Assembly (NCBI GenBank): GCA_051453625.1
Contig: JBOZIK010000001.1
Span: 196,976,504 to 197,016,149 of the forward strand
Reading direction: 5' to 3'
DNA from: Welwitschia mirabilis
Taxonomy: Eukaryota > Gnetophyta > Gnetopsida > Welwitschiales
DNA length: 39,646 nucleotides
The notes below the pieces were generated by a model that had not been told where the DNA came from, did no database searches, and saw nothing but the letters and a program-made list of their open reading frames with translations. A program made the translations under genes and the position numbers. Numbering within the stretch: position 1 is the stretch's first letter; the number at the start of each line of letters is the position of its first letter. Shown here one piece after another: positions 31,160 to 39,646 of this stretch.

Positions 31160-32753
31160 AAAGAAAAGACTCCATCAAAGGTTTATTTGCTCAAACTGCA
31201 TTGCAAGCAAAAGAACATCCGATATGGTTTCTAGAAAGTGGTTGTTCAAGGCATATGATAGGAGACAGAGCTCGTTTTCACACATTAGTTGATTAGGATG
31301 GTGAAGAAGTATCATTTGGAGACAACAAAAAAGCAGCTATCAAAGGTAAAGGAATAGTATATGAAGATAATCTTCCTAAAATTGAAGATACTTTATATGT
31401 TCAAGGCTTGAAGCACAATCTTCTTAGTATTGCCCAAATATATGATAAAGGTAATATGGTTATTTTTGACAAAAACAAATGTGTTATTAAGAATGCAACA
31501 AACAACAAAGTTCTTTTAGTTGCCCCTTAAACATGTACCCTATAATGTATTGGAGGCAGACCAAGCAATTTACAAATATGTAGTTGCACTCAAGAAAGTG
31601 AAGAAAGGCTATCACATAGAAGAACAGGGCACTCCAACATTGAGAATCCGAAGACCATATCTCAAAAGGAATTGATAAGAGTTTTACCAAAGCTAAGCTT
31701 TACAAATATTGAATCTTGTGAACATTGTCAAGCAAGGAAGATATCAAAGTCATCATGCAAACCAAAAAGGAGAATCTCTGTAAGACAACCACTAGACATG
31801 TTGCACCTAGATCTTGTTGGTTCTTCCAACATAAGAAGCCTTGGAGGTAAGAGATTCTTTATGGAAATTGTGGATGATTTCACAAGGTATACATGGGTTA
31901 AATTTCTCTATGCAAAATCTAATGCTTTTGATAGGTTTTGTAGACTGTGTAGGAAAATTCAAAACAAGAAGGGACATGTTGTAGAGAAAATTAGATCAGG
32001 CCATGAAGATGAGTTTGATAATGAAAGTTTTATTAATTTTTGTGATCACCATGGCATTTTTCATCAATTTTTAGCCCCAAGGACTCCACAACAAAATGGA
32101 GTTGTGGAGAGAAAAAACAAGGTTCTTATAGAGATGGCAAAAACAATGTCTGGTGAGTACAACCTTCCAAGATGGCTATGGGCACAAGCTGTAAGCAATG
32201 CATGCCATATATCAAATAGAGTTTTCTTGAGATCTATACTTAAAGCACCTCGTATGAGCTATGGAAGCATAAGAAACCAATGGTAAGGTATTTTAAAGCT
32301 TTTAAAAGTAAATACATTATATTAAATGGCAAAGAACAAAGCAAATTTCAGCCTAAAAGTATACATGGTAAATTTCTTGGCTATTCTTCAAAGAATAAAG
32401 CTTATAGGGTTTTTAACTCTAAAACTAATAAAGTTAAAGAAACTGTACGTGCAAGAGTTTTGGAATCTAACAATGTAGACAAGACTGATATAGAAGAAGA
32501 GGATATCTTATCATTTTATGCTAATACTAGTCAACTCAAGCTAGCAACCAAGTTACTTCAAGAAGAGAACTTGAGAAGGGTGACAATCAAGTTCCTAGCA
32601 TTTTCCACTTCTCAAAAATGCACAAGTCTACCTCTCAAAACCAAAAGGGATCATCCAGTGGAACAAAATATTGGAGACGTCAAATCTAGAGTACATTCAA
32701 GAAGAGGTATAAATAATGTTTTTTGCACATTTTTGTTTTGTCTCTCACGCTAA
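31160..32753 (+). pseudogene. Copia element 2 protease and integrase
   Basis: Protease: W-F-L-E-S-G-C-S-R-H-M (31225-31257); the catalytic Asp of D-S-G is Glu (GAA, 31234-31236). A pre-integrase stretch follows, LYVQGLKHNLLSIAQ. Integrase: zinc-site Cys pair (C-E-H-C-Q-A-R-K), core LHLDLVGSS with the first Asp, I-V-D-D-F-T-R-Y-T-W, then I-R-S-G-H-E-D-E-F where the family has R-S-D, so the second catalytic Asp is Gly (31999-32001), then PRTPQQNGVVERKN with the third Glu intact. The C-terminal block F-L-G-Y-S-S-K-N-K-A-Y-R-V-F follows in the frame from 32280. One frameshift lies at the 32280 junction and one stop at about 31528. Confidence 0.92.
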
Positions 32754-32789
32754 ACCTAAGAATGTAACTAAAGCAAAATAAGATAAAGA

Positions 32790-33400
32790 TAGAAGCAATG
32801 CAAAAGGAGCTAAATCAATTTAAAAGAAATGGAGTATAGGACTTAGTCCCAAGGCCAAAAGGTAAACACGTCATTGTTAATAAATAGGTTTTTTAAAAAC
32901 AAGCTAGATGAAATAGGTACCAGTGTGCAAAACAAGGCTCAATTGGTGACACATGGCTACAGTCAAGAGTAAGGTATAGACTATGGTGACTTGGTAAGAC
33001 ATATGCCCTTGTGGCTACGCTTGAATCTATTAGACTTTTGTTAGCTTATACTTGTGCCATGAACATTAAATTATTTCAAATGGATGTAAAGAGTGCTTTT
33101 CTCAATGGATACATAGAAGAAGAGGTGTTTGTTGAACAACCACCTAGTTTTGTTGATTCTAACCGTCTTGATCATGTGTTTAAGCTCAAGAAGGCACTAT
33201 ATAGACTCAAACAAGCTCCTAGAGCTTGGTATGAGAGGCTATCCAAATTCTCAATAGACCATGGCCTCAAATGTGGTAACGCTGATCCTACTTTGTTCAT
33301 TAAGAGGTTGGGTAACAACATACTTATCATTCAAGTTTATGTTGACGATACTGTATTTGAGCAACTAATGAAAATCTGACAATGTAATTTTAAAAGACTA
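32790..33400 (+). pseudogene. Copia element 2 reverse transcriptase
   Basis: Open from about 33011 to 33379, with two stops upstream. Landmarks: M-Q-K-E-L-N-Q-F-K-R-N, Q-L-V-T-H-G-Y-S-Q-E, FQMDVKSAFLNGYIEEEVFV, LKKALYRLKQAPRAWYERL, DPTLFIKR, and the active site Y-V-D-D. Both catalytic regions (M-D-V-K and Y-V-D-D) are intact, unlike in element 1. The frame is lost just after Y-V-D-D. Confidence 0.92.
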
Positions 33401-33439
33401 TGTAAAAAGAATTTGAGATGAGTATGCTTGATTAACTTA

Positions 33440-34200
33440 ATTTCTTCCGAGGTTTGCAAATTAAGCAGCTTGCAAATGGCATATTTATAAGCCAATCAAA
33501 GTATGTTAAAGAAATTCTCACCAAACACAAACTTGAAAAGGCCAAGGTTGTTAGCACAACCATGTCTACATCAACAAAGATTAACAAGGATGATTCAAGT
33601 AAATCAATAGATTAAAGGCTTTATAGAGGTATAATTCGTAGTTTATTGTATTTGACTTCAAGCCAGTCTTACATTGCTTCAAGCATCGGAATTTGTGCTA
33701 AATATCAATCTAATCCTAAAGAATTCCACTTCATTGTTTTTAAAAGAATATTTTGATACCTTAAGCATATATGCAATTTTGGCATCTTATCTCCATGACA
33801 TACGTTCCTTGATCTAGTTATGTATAGTGATGCAGATTCGGCCAAATGCACAAGTGATCAAAGGAGTAGAAGTGGTGCATGTTATTGTTTAGGTAATTAT
33901 CTTGTGGCTAGGAGTTCTAAGAAACAAAGTTTCACCTATTTATCTATTGCAAAAGTTGGATATATATCAACCAGACCATGTGATGTGCAAGTACTATGTG
34001 ATAATACCAGTGTCATTAACATTGTCTGGAAACTAGTTCAACATTCTCGCAGGAAACATATTGACATACATCACCATTTCATCAGAGAACAAGTTTAACA
34101 AGGTCTCATAATTTGGACTATGTTCATTAAAAGGCAGCTTGCAAACATGTTTACAAAAGCTTTATCAGAAGCAAGATTCGAAACATGAAGAGTGGGTTAC
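33440..34200 (+). pseudogene. Copia element 2 RT tail and RNase H
   Basis: Reads I-F-I-S-Q-S-K-Y-V-K-E-I-L (end of RT), then R-L-Y-R-G-I-I-R-S-L-L-Y-L-T, then RNase H: Y-S-D-A-D-S-A-K-C, RSRSGACYCLGNYLVARSSKKQ, C-D-N-T-S-V-I-N, R-R-K-H-I-D-I-H-H-H-F-I-R, ending at about 34190 after N-M-F-T-K-A-L. A few stops and one short deletion in the block that normally reads S-T-A-E-A-E-Y. Confidence 0.88.
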
Positions 34201-34742
34201 ATAGGAACATGTCCAACTAAGGTATGATTTAGTGTTTGATGATTAAAACATTAGTGCATATTTGATCACGATTTGGTAATATGAGTAAGCATGGTGTCTG
34301 TTCTAAACCAATTTTCATATCCATCTCATAGACATCACATTTCTTCTTTCATATTATAATGTGATCATTGCCCATATCATTCCCCCTTGGTTGTAAATCT
34401 TGGTGTTTTCAGCTTTGTTAAACTATTCTTGTTGATACTTTTGTTTGTCATGCCAAAAAGAGTATAAACTAGCTGAGGTCTTCTATTGTTTTCATCCTTT
34501 TTGAAGTTCCTAGGTGTCCGGACGTCCGCCCTCTAAGACTTAGGACATCTACAATGCTGGAGAAATATTTCTTTTAAAAAATCAAAAGATGGAGAATGTT
34601 TTCAAAGGGGAACCTCCCAGGGCTATAAGAAGGACATCCCTCTCCATCTCCTCACTTTCTCGAGGATTTTTTTTAAGGCTCTGAAGAGGGATCTCTTGCT
34701 CTCTAACTCCTCCAACATCAAGATTCTAGTTTCTCCACAATC
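34201..34742 (+). other. Spacer between pol and the 3' ORF of element 2
   Basis: Non-coding. It contains one perfect palindrome GGACGTCC (34520-34527) and a variant GGACATCT 23 bp later (34543-34550), the same pairing seen in the LTR arrays. It could be a leftover of an internal promoter-like region or LTR-derived sequence. Confidence 0.55.
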
Positions 34743-35531
34743 ATGCGAAGGCCAAAGATTCCAGTGTTAAGGAAAGACAAGGGCAAAAGCAAGGAAGTAG
34801 AACCAGTGTTTATGTCACCAAGATCGAAGGTAATGTGCACTCAAAGCTTCAATAAAGAGCCTCTCACTCCAAAAAGGGTAATTCTTCATGAAAGTTTCAA
34901 GTATTATTTCAATATCTTTTAGAGGTTAGATGAGCTCAAATGAACTTGCATTCTAAACCCTCACACTCATGCAATGGTTACTCTCATTTGAATGTTCTAT
35001 TCTAATGGATGTTTTGAGGATGAGCAAAAGTGTTTTGATACAAATTTGCACGACATTGATATTGAGACAACTCAAGAACCGATTTCTGAAGCTACTGGAT
35101 TTCTAATAGAAGAAGAAAATTATGTGCATGCATCCTCAGTTTCACTTTTCGACAATCTTGTTCTAAAGGAGGAACTTTAGGATGTGCTCTTTGAGAAACA
35201 AGAGACCTAGAGAACAGCTCTTCCACCAAAGATTGTGCGGCCTGTATACAAGGTATTTTTTCAGATTATTTCCAATAATCTTATTCCAAAATTGGAGCAC
35301 ATGGATGAAGTGTCTCCATTGTGTGCATATGTGATATATTGCTACACAAAGAAAATCAAGCTCAATTTATTTCAGTTCATTTTGCAGAATATGGCCTCTT
35401 ACACTTCAACAAGATTAGCATCTCTATCTTATGGTGGCTTAATTACAAAGCTTTGCCAAAGCCCAACTGCATTGCCAAAAGTCAAGGATGAGATACTTAA
35501 GATACATAAACATTTTATGAGTCCTCTCTAG
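34743..35531 (+). pseudogene. Sirevirus extra 3' ORF (env-like / putative plant transposon protein domain)
   Basis: Starts at the ATG at 34743 (M-R-R-P-K-I-P-V-L, Lys-rich head), stops at TAG 34918-34920, and continues in pieces. An acidic open stretch is 34992-35180. The most diagnostic part is 35235-35531: F-F-Q-I-I-S-N-N-L-I-P, H-M-D-E-V-S-P-L-C-A-Y-V-I-Y-C, K-I-K-L-N-L, I-L-Q-N-M-A-S, L-S-Y-G-G-L-I-T. The pattern 'NLLPR-GH-DEV…D-FL-Y-I…RINL…M' followed by 'LPYG-LLT' is known from the extra ORF of Sireviruses and the plant transposon protein domain. Its role is unknown; a true envelope function is not shown. Three or more stops disable it here. Confidence 0.75.
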
Positions 35532-36134
35532 TTTGCATGAGGATTGTGGAGGGCTCTAACCCTCCAACTCTGTGTTCTCCTCCGACAAGGTAGTTCACGT
35601 GTGTAAGATTTGGAGAATCATCTCATAGTCCTTCCTCTATCGAAAAATGGCCAAGGAAAATCTCTTCTCAACTTTTAAAGATCAAGCAAGCCCTTCTAAA
35701 ATTTGGCCTAAAGGTTGCTTCAACTTCCTACAATAGTCGAAATAGGGGGGATATGAATGAATTCTATTAGAACCTCTGTTCAGTTTTCTACTTGCGTTCA
35801 CTTTTAAAGTGTCTTGCAATTTTCTTGAATGTTGCATTGTGTGTCCCCATGTGTGTCTCATCGGTTTGTTTGTGTTATTATCTAGCTCACTATGTAATGT
35901 CAAGTATTGATCGATATGTACTTGCTTAATATAGTATGATATTAGTTTTCTACTTCTCTATTCCCTCTAACTCAAATCCGTTTATAATGTTCTTCCAACA
36001 CAAGCTTTTCACGGGTATTTCTTAGTTTCGTGAGTGCAAGTTGAATGATGCCAAAAGGGGAAGAAGAAAGAGCATTTCCTACAACTTCAAGATCTTAGGT
36101 GGAGGCCATGGAATGCTCACGAAAGGGACATCAG

Positions 36135-36167
36135 TCTCTCTCTCTCTCTCTCTCTCTCCCTCTCTCT
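36135..36167 (+). repeat. (TC)n microsatellite, left of gap
   Basis: 33 bp of TC with one CCC interruption, followed by the 25-bp flank at 36168-36192 that recurs identically after the gap. Confidence 0.95.
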
Positions 36168-36192
36168 AAGTGGCAAGGTTAAGATTAAGATT

Positions 36193-36292
36193 NNNNNNNN
36201 NNNNNNNNNNNNNNNNNNNNNNNNNNNNNNNNNNNNNNNNNNNNNNNNNNNNNNNNNNNNNNNNNNNNNNNNNNNNNNNNNNNNNNNNNNNN
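36193..36292. other. Assembly gap, 100 N (probably false)
   Basis: Exactly 100 N, a conventional placeholder. Both sides carry a TC run plus the same 25-bp flank (36168-36192 and 36316-36340), as expected if two contigs overlap and were not merged. Confidence 0.95.
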
Positions 36293-36315
36293 TCTCTCTC
36301 TCTCTCTCTCTCTCT
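36293..36315 (+). repeat. (TC)n microsatellite, right of gap
   Basis: 23 bp of uninterrupted TC followed by the duplicated 25-bp flank. Confidence 0.95.
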
Positions 36316-36588
36316 AAGTGGCAAGGTTAAGATTAAGATTTATTCATCACTGAAAAGGGGAAGACTACAAAAAGACTACAGAAAGTAGAAGTTTCAATGA
36401 TGCCAAGTTGGCAACTTTATGTAGTTTTGCACAAACTATGTTTTACCACCTTTTGAAGTTGATGTTTGGATGATATAAGATGATGTAATTTTTTCCAAAT
36501 ATCCTGGGTTTTATTGGTAGATGTTCCTATTTTGTAATGGTGTATCTTAATGACTACAAGACCCCAAAAGTCTGCTTTCAAAAGGTTC

Positions 36589-36857
36589 AGACATCCACAC
36601 CCCTTACAGATGTTTTGTATGAAGAACTACATAGTTGATAGGTCCGGACATCCCCGCTCTAAAGGCCTGGATATTTCCACCCTGAAAACCTGAACATCCC
36701 CACTCCTTGCAAGTGTGTTGCATGGGAGACTGCACATCCATTATGTGTTAAGGTCCCCACTATTTTAGTGTGAACATCCTCACCGCTGGAAGTACATTTT
36801 CACGCAAAGTGGAGATTTGAATTGTGGATGTCCCAACTCTTTGTAGTGTAGACATCC
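36589..36857 (+). repeat. Decayed paired-palindrome array inside the 3' LTR
   Basis: GGACGTCC-like sites, now mostly GGACATCC or GGATGTCC, start at about 36589, 36646, 36669, 36692, 36732, 36772, 36826 and 36850. Spacings of 23-24 bp (36646/36669/36692 and 36826/36850) and one of 57 bp echo the intact array at 1845-2171. None retains the central CG, which CpG deamination would explain. Confidence 0.65.
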
Positions 36858-37110
36858 CCACTTCTACAATGATGAAAATAGTCACTTTTCAATTGAGATT
36901 CTTGCATGACCTAAATGTAAGAGATGCAGTTTATGAGGGAAATTTAGTGGGAGATTTTCCCACGAATCTAGCTCAAGATTAGCCGTTAAAATCAATGGAT
37001 TTAAATGAGGATAATTTGAAGATTTCTTGGAGATGTCACTCCAACTGCTATCTAGTGAAAGTCCTCCTTTAAAAAGGGTAGTAGCTCACCATTTGAGGTT
37101 CTCTTAGAGA

Positions 37111-37118
37111 TATATAAA
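37111..37118 (+). promoter_or_regulatory. Candidate LTR TATA box
   Basis: TATATAAA in the 3' LTR, downstream of the palindrome array and upstream of a T/C-rich stretch, the position expected of a Pol II promoter in an LTR. Inferred from sequence and position only. Confidence 0.45.
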
Positions 37119-37619
37119 AATTGCTTTGACTTTATTGCTCCTAAGCAGTTTTTCGTTCTCTTCAAGATCAAATTCTTCTTGCTTTTTGCTAGTATCACAT
37201 TGGAATATAAGTGCTTGAGGCACCATTAGTTTCTTCTCTTAATTGTTGATGTGGTTGAGTCTAAGCCACAAAAAGACTCACTATTTGTAGGAGGTTGATG
37301 ATCAGCCAGAAATCATCACTACTTGTAGAATAGAAATCATCATTTGCAGAGTTTGAAAGGGAACCAACGAAGAAGAGAATTTGATTCTCCCTGAAAAGTG
37401 GAGTAGGTTGATAATTGAACCACTATAAAAGCTCTTGTGCACTGAATTTTCTTTTTTCGCATTATTTTAATAGTTCTTAATTTGTGCATGCAAAGTAGAA
37501 TAATATTTGGGACCATAAATTTCAAACACTATTTAGCAACCCTACGCCCCCACCCCTGCCCTATGCTCTAGGGCCCAATAACATGTCAACTGATAAATCT
37601 AATTTTGCTCTTTAGTTGA

Positions 37620-38670
37620 CAATGATAGTAGAGAATTCACTTATGGTGACAATAGAAAATCAAGGATTCTTGGTAAGGGGGTTATTTCTAGACAAGGTTT
37701 GTCCAAGATTGATGAAGTTCTTTGTGTAGATGGTTTAAGACACAATTTATCAGGCATTGCTTACATATGTGATGATGGATACAAGGTGGTATTTGACAAA
37801 TGTGAAATTGTTCATGATGAGACTAATAGCTTAATTTCAGCTGGTATCAAAAAAATAGCCAATAAGCAGATTGTTGGTGGACTTCCAAATATTAGCACCA
37901 TAAAACCCACATCATGCGATGCATGCAAGATGGAAAAACAAACAAGAACTTCCTCCAATAAGAAAAATGATATTTCTACCATTATGCTTCATGAATATGT
38001 CCATGTAGATCTCACAGCACCAATCAAGACTAGTCTTGAAGGTAGAATTATTTTCTTGCTCGTGTTGATGATTTCTCCACATTTACATTTCTTGTCCCAA
38101 ACAAGTTGAAATGATGCTTACAATCATTTTGTAAAGATTGTTCAAAATGTCAAGAATCTTAAAGCATTTATCACTACATCCATTCCATCGAATAACAAAG
38201 GGCAGTTTAAAAATATATTGAGTTTGTGAAATTTTGTGATCAGCTTGGTATTTCTTCCCAAATTTCTGCTTCTAGGAATCCTTACCAAAATGGTGTACCT
38301 GAACAAAAGAATTGAGTGGTCCTTGACATGGCAAGAGCAATGCTAAATGGGTACAACTTGCCACATGGTTCTTGGTAAGAAGTTATTAACACAATCTTCT
38401 ATGTAGGTAATAGAGCTCTTGAGCTCTTCTCTACCAAAATACTAAGAAGCCACCATATGAATTGCAGCAACATAAGAAGACATCTTTAAGCCATTGTAGG
38501 ACCTTTGCCAATAAATGTCTTATTTTAACTGATAAAGCTTCAGCTTCAAAGTTTGATCCTAAACCAAATAAAGGTACGTTGTTGGTTTATCTTGATAATT
38601 GCAAGGCACATAGGGTTTATAATACAAGAACATTAAAAGAACCCATTAATGTAAAAATAAGTAATATTGT
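37620..38670 (+). pseudogene. Copia element 3, pol fragment (pre-integrase and integrase)
   Basis: Starts inside pol with a F-x-Y-G-D-N-like block, then V-L-C-V-D-G-L-R-H-N-L-S-G-I, GYKVVFDKCEIV and a zinc-site C-D-A-C-K-M-E-K-Q. The integrase core is H-V-D-L-T-A-P (first Asp), then I-P-S-N-N-K-G-Q-F, where Asn (38191-38193) replaces the second catalytic Asp, then N-P-Y-Q-N-G-V-P-E-Q-K-N with the Glu kept. Several frameshifts follow 38107. It ends with a remnant of the 'F-Y-V-G-N-R' and H-R-V-Y-N-T blocks near 38630. No LTR, Gag or RT is attached; it starts 37 bp after the element 2 LTR, so element 2 may have inserted into it. Confidence 0.85.
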
Positions 38671-39162
38671 TGTCAAACTCACCAGACTTATAGCGAGTTC
38701 GAGAAAGTCATCGGTCCAAGCAGCCATGCGAGCTTCAAAAGTCAAACTTGCCATAACAATGTTTGGGTTTGTTCACATGCCAAACTCGTCAAACTCACCA
38801 AGTCTAGTGCATAGTATTCAATTCATGTGAAATTTCTCTGAACTGGTGAAATTTTTTTGAATCAATGGCCAACTGAACTATTTTAGATCTAGCTGATTTT
38901 TTTTTTTAAAAAGTTCACTTGTAACCGTCAACTTTCTCACATGGAGGGTTTTCTCCAAATTCTACAAAATTTCACCAAAATTTACCCAAAAATAGAGAAA
39001 ATAGAAGCAATTCTTCAAAAATTGATTAAGATTTTCTCCAATAGTGTGCTAGCATTCAACATCCAACTACACTTTTATTGCTATTTCCTTTTTTTTTATT
39101 TATACTTTTCAAAACCCATTATCATAATTGCAAATGGTATGGATTGTGAAATGATTGGTTTC
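38671..39162. other. No recognisable gene
   Basis: AT-rich sequence with a poly-T run at 38898-38907. The plus-strand frame 38941-39219 is low-complexity and unconvincing. Confidence 0.4.
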
Positions 39163-39533
39163 TTGATTTTAATAGTGATTTTTACAAGAATTTTGCTTAG
39201 TCTATTAATTTGTTTTTGATTTTGAAATCTAGGATTTTCAATTTTATCATGTTCAGAAGAGATTTCATGTTTGAAATAGAAAACTGAGGCATATGTTTCA
39301 ATCTTATTAATTTTAGTAATGACCTAGATTTGTTTAGGGGACAATCACATTTGAAACAATCAATTTGATTGATTTCAATAGTTATTTTTATAGTTATGTT
39401 GCTCAATTTGGTAATTTGTTTTTGATTTCGAAGTCTAGTGCTTTCAATTTTATCATATTCAATAGTCATTTTGTGTTCAAAATAGGAAACCAATGCATTT
39501 GTTTTGATTTTATTAATTTTAGTAGCAATCTAG
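39163..39533. repeat. Tandem repeat, two 165-bp copies, period 206 bp
   Basis: Copies 39163-39327 and 39369-39533 share 'ttgattt-aatagt-attttta', 'aatttgtttttgattt', 'tctag--ctttcaattttatcat', 'ttattaattttagta' and the end 'ctag'. The second copy ends 4 bp before the LTR at 39538. No coding signal. Confidence 0.75.
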
Positions 39534-39537
39534 CTAG

Positions 39538-39646
39538 TGTTAGGATCAAATAAGCACCCTAGAGGGGGAGTGAATAGGGTAATTTATCTTTACTTTAACT
39601 TAGCACAGAAACTACAAGTATAAATGATAAATTATAAACAGAGACA
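39538..39646 (-). repeat. End of a minus-strand Sirevirus-like LTR, runs off right edge
   Basis: The plus strand reads TGTTAGGATC, then 'gcaccctagag', a G run and 'gtgaatagg', the mirror of the terminal block at 348-400, including the later 'acttagca/acttaaca'-like text. No primer-binding site lies on its left, so it is a 3' LTR end or a solo LTR. The rest is beyond the window. Confidence 0.75.

Larger units (their letters stand above)
35532..36397 (+). other. 3' non-coding region of element 2 with purine tracts
   Basis: No coding signal. Purine tracts typical of Sirevirus 3' ends lie at 36053-36074 ('aaaaggggaagaagaaagag'), 36352-36363 (GAAAAGGGGAAG) and 36380-36391 (AGAAAGTAGAAG), the last being 6 bp before the LTR TG. 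A TC microsatellite and an assembly gap interrupt it. Confidence 0.7.
29758..37583 (+). mobile_element. Copia element 2, Sirevirus-like with extra 3' ORF
   Basis: Plus-strand element: Gag (29758-30900), protease-integrase (31160-32753), RT (32790-33400), RNase H (33440-34200), spacer, env-like ORF (34743-35531), 3' non-coding region with purine tracts, and 3' LTR (36398-37583). Long Gag with coiled coil, two zinc knuckles and an additional ORF after pol are Sirevirus features. The 5' end is deleted: no primer-binding site, leader or Gag start. Stops are fewer than in element 1, and the RT active site is intact, but protease and integrase have lost catalytic residues. Confidence 0.88.
36398..37583 (+). 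repeat. 3' LTR of Copia element 2
   Basis: 1186 bp from TGATGCCAAGTTGGC to CTCTAGGGCCCAATAACA. The last 60 bp ('gcaaccctacg', C-rich runs, 'ctctaggg', then CA) is the usual Sirevirus LTR end and mirrors the terminal blocks at 348 and 39538. Purine tracts precede it and no primer-binding site follows, so it is a 3' LTR. It contains a decayed palindrome array and a TATA-like box. Its first 180 bp are duplicated at 29560. Confidence 0.85.

Noticed and set aside
29560-37583. Simple reading of element 2 as having a normal 5' LTR at 29560
   Set aside because: Only the first 180 bp of the LTR are present, the primer-binding site and Gag start are missing, and the upstream purine tract fits a 3' LTR better.

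Overview
This is nuclear DNA of a land plant. The one gene that looks alive is an intron-rich RAD54 orthologue (SNF2-family recombination ATPase) on the minus strand. It lies in AT-rich sequence dominated by decayed LTR retrotransposons. Nested, old, mutated Copia elements suggest a large, slowly purged seed-plant genome; a gymnosperm is plausible but not proven from the sequence. I saw no convincing tRNA, rRNA, CRISPR array or bacterial-type operon.

Left part (1-5178). A minus-strand Sirevirus-like Copia element enters from the left edge: gag start (1-273), a primer-binding site complementary to initiator tRNA-Met (334-346), then its 5' LTR, broken by an 843-base gap. The LTR holds a very regular array of GGACGTCC-type palindromes in pairs 22 bp apart, repeated every 56-57 bp. 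After about 2.4 kb with no recognised gene comes a minus-strand LTR-like repeat (4593-5178) whose diverged second copy lies at 17651-18258.

Middle left (5527-18258). A complete but dead plus-strand Copia element (5527-12860) has both LTRs, gag, protease, integrase, reverse transcriptase and RNase H, riddled with transition mutations. Next to it is a decayed hAT transposase (about 13890-16040). Both lie between the two copies of the minus-strand LTR-like repeat, which suggests nested insertion.

Centre (18259-25100). Eight consecutive RAD54 exons (21236-23441, minus) read without a stop and cover helicase motifs I to III. Their 5' and 3' continuations were not found. One 5' splice site reads GA where GT is expected. 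A probable solo LTR lies upstream, at about 23702-24366.

Right part (25105-39646). Two Sirevirus-type gag pieces (25105-25790 and 28976-29400) flank a 3.2 kb segment bounded by direct repeats. A large plus-strand Sirevirus-like element follows (29758-37583): gag, protease-integrase, RT, RNase H, an extra 3' ORF of the env-like / putative plant transposon protein type, purine tracts and a 1.2 kb 3' LTR. A third Copia pol fragment directly abuts that LTR, then a 206-bp-period tandem repeat, and finally the end of another minus-strand LTR at the right edge.

No genes here form a working pathway. RAD54 would act in homologous recombination; everything else recognised is transposon remains.
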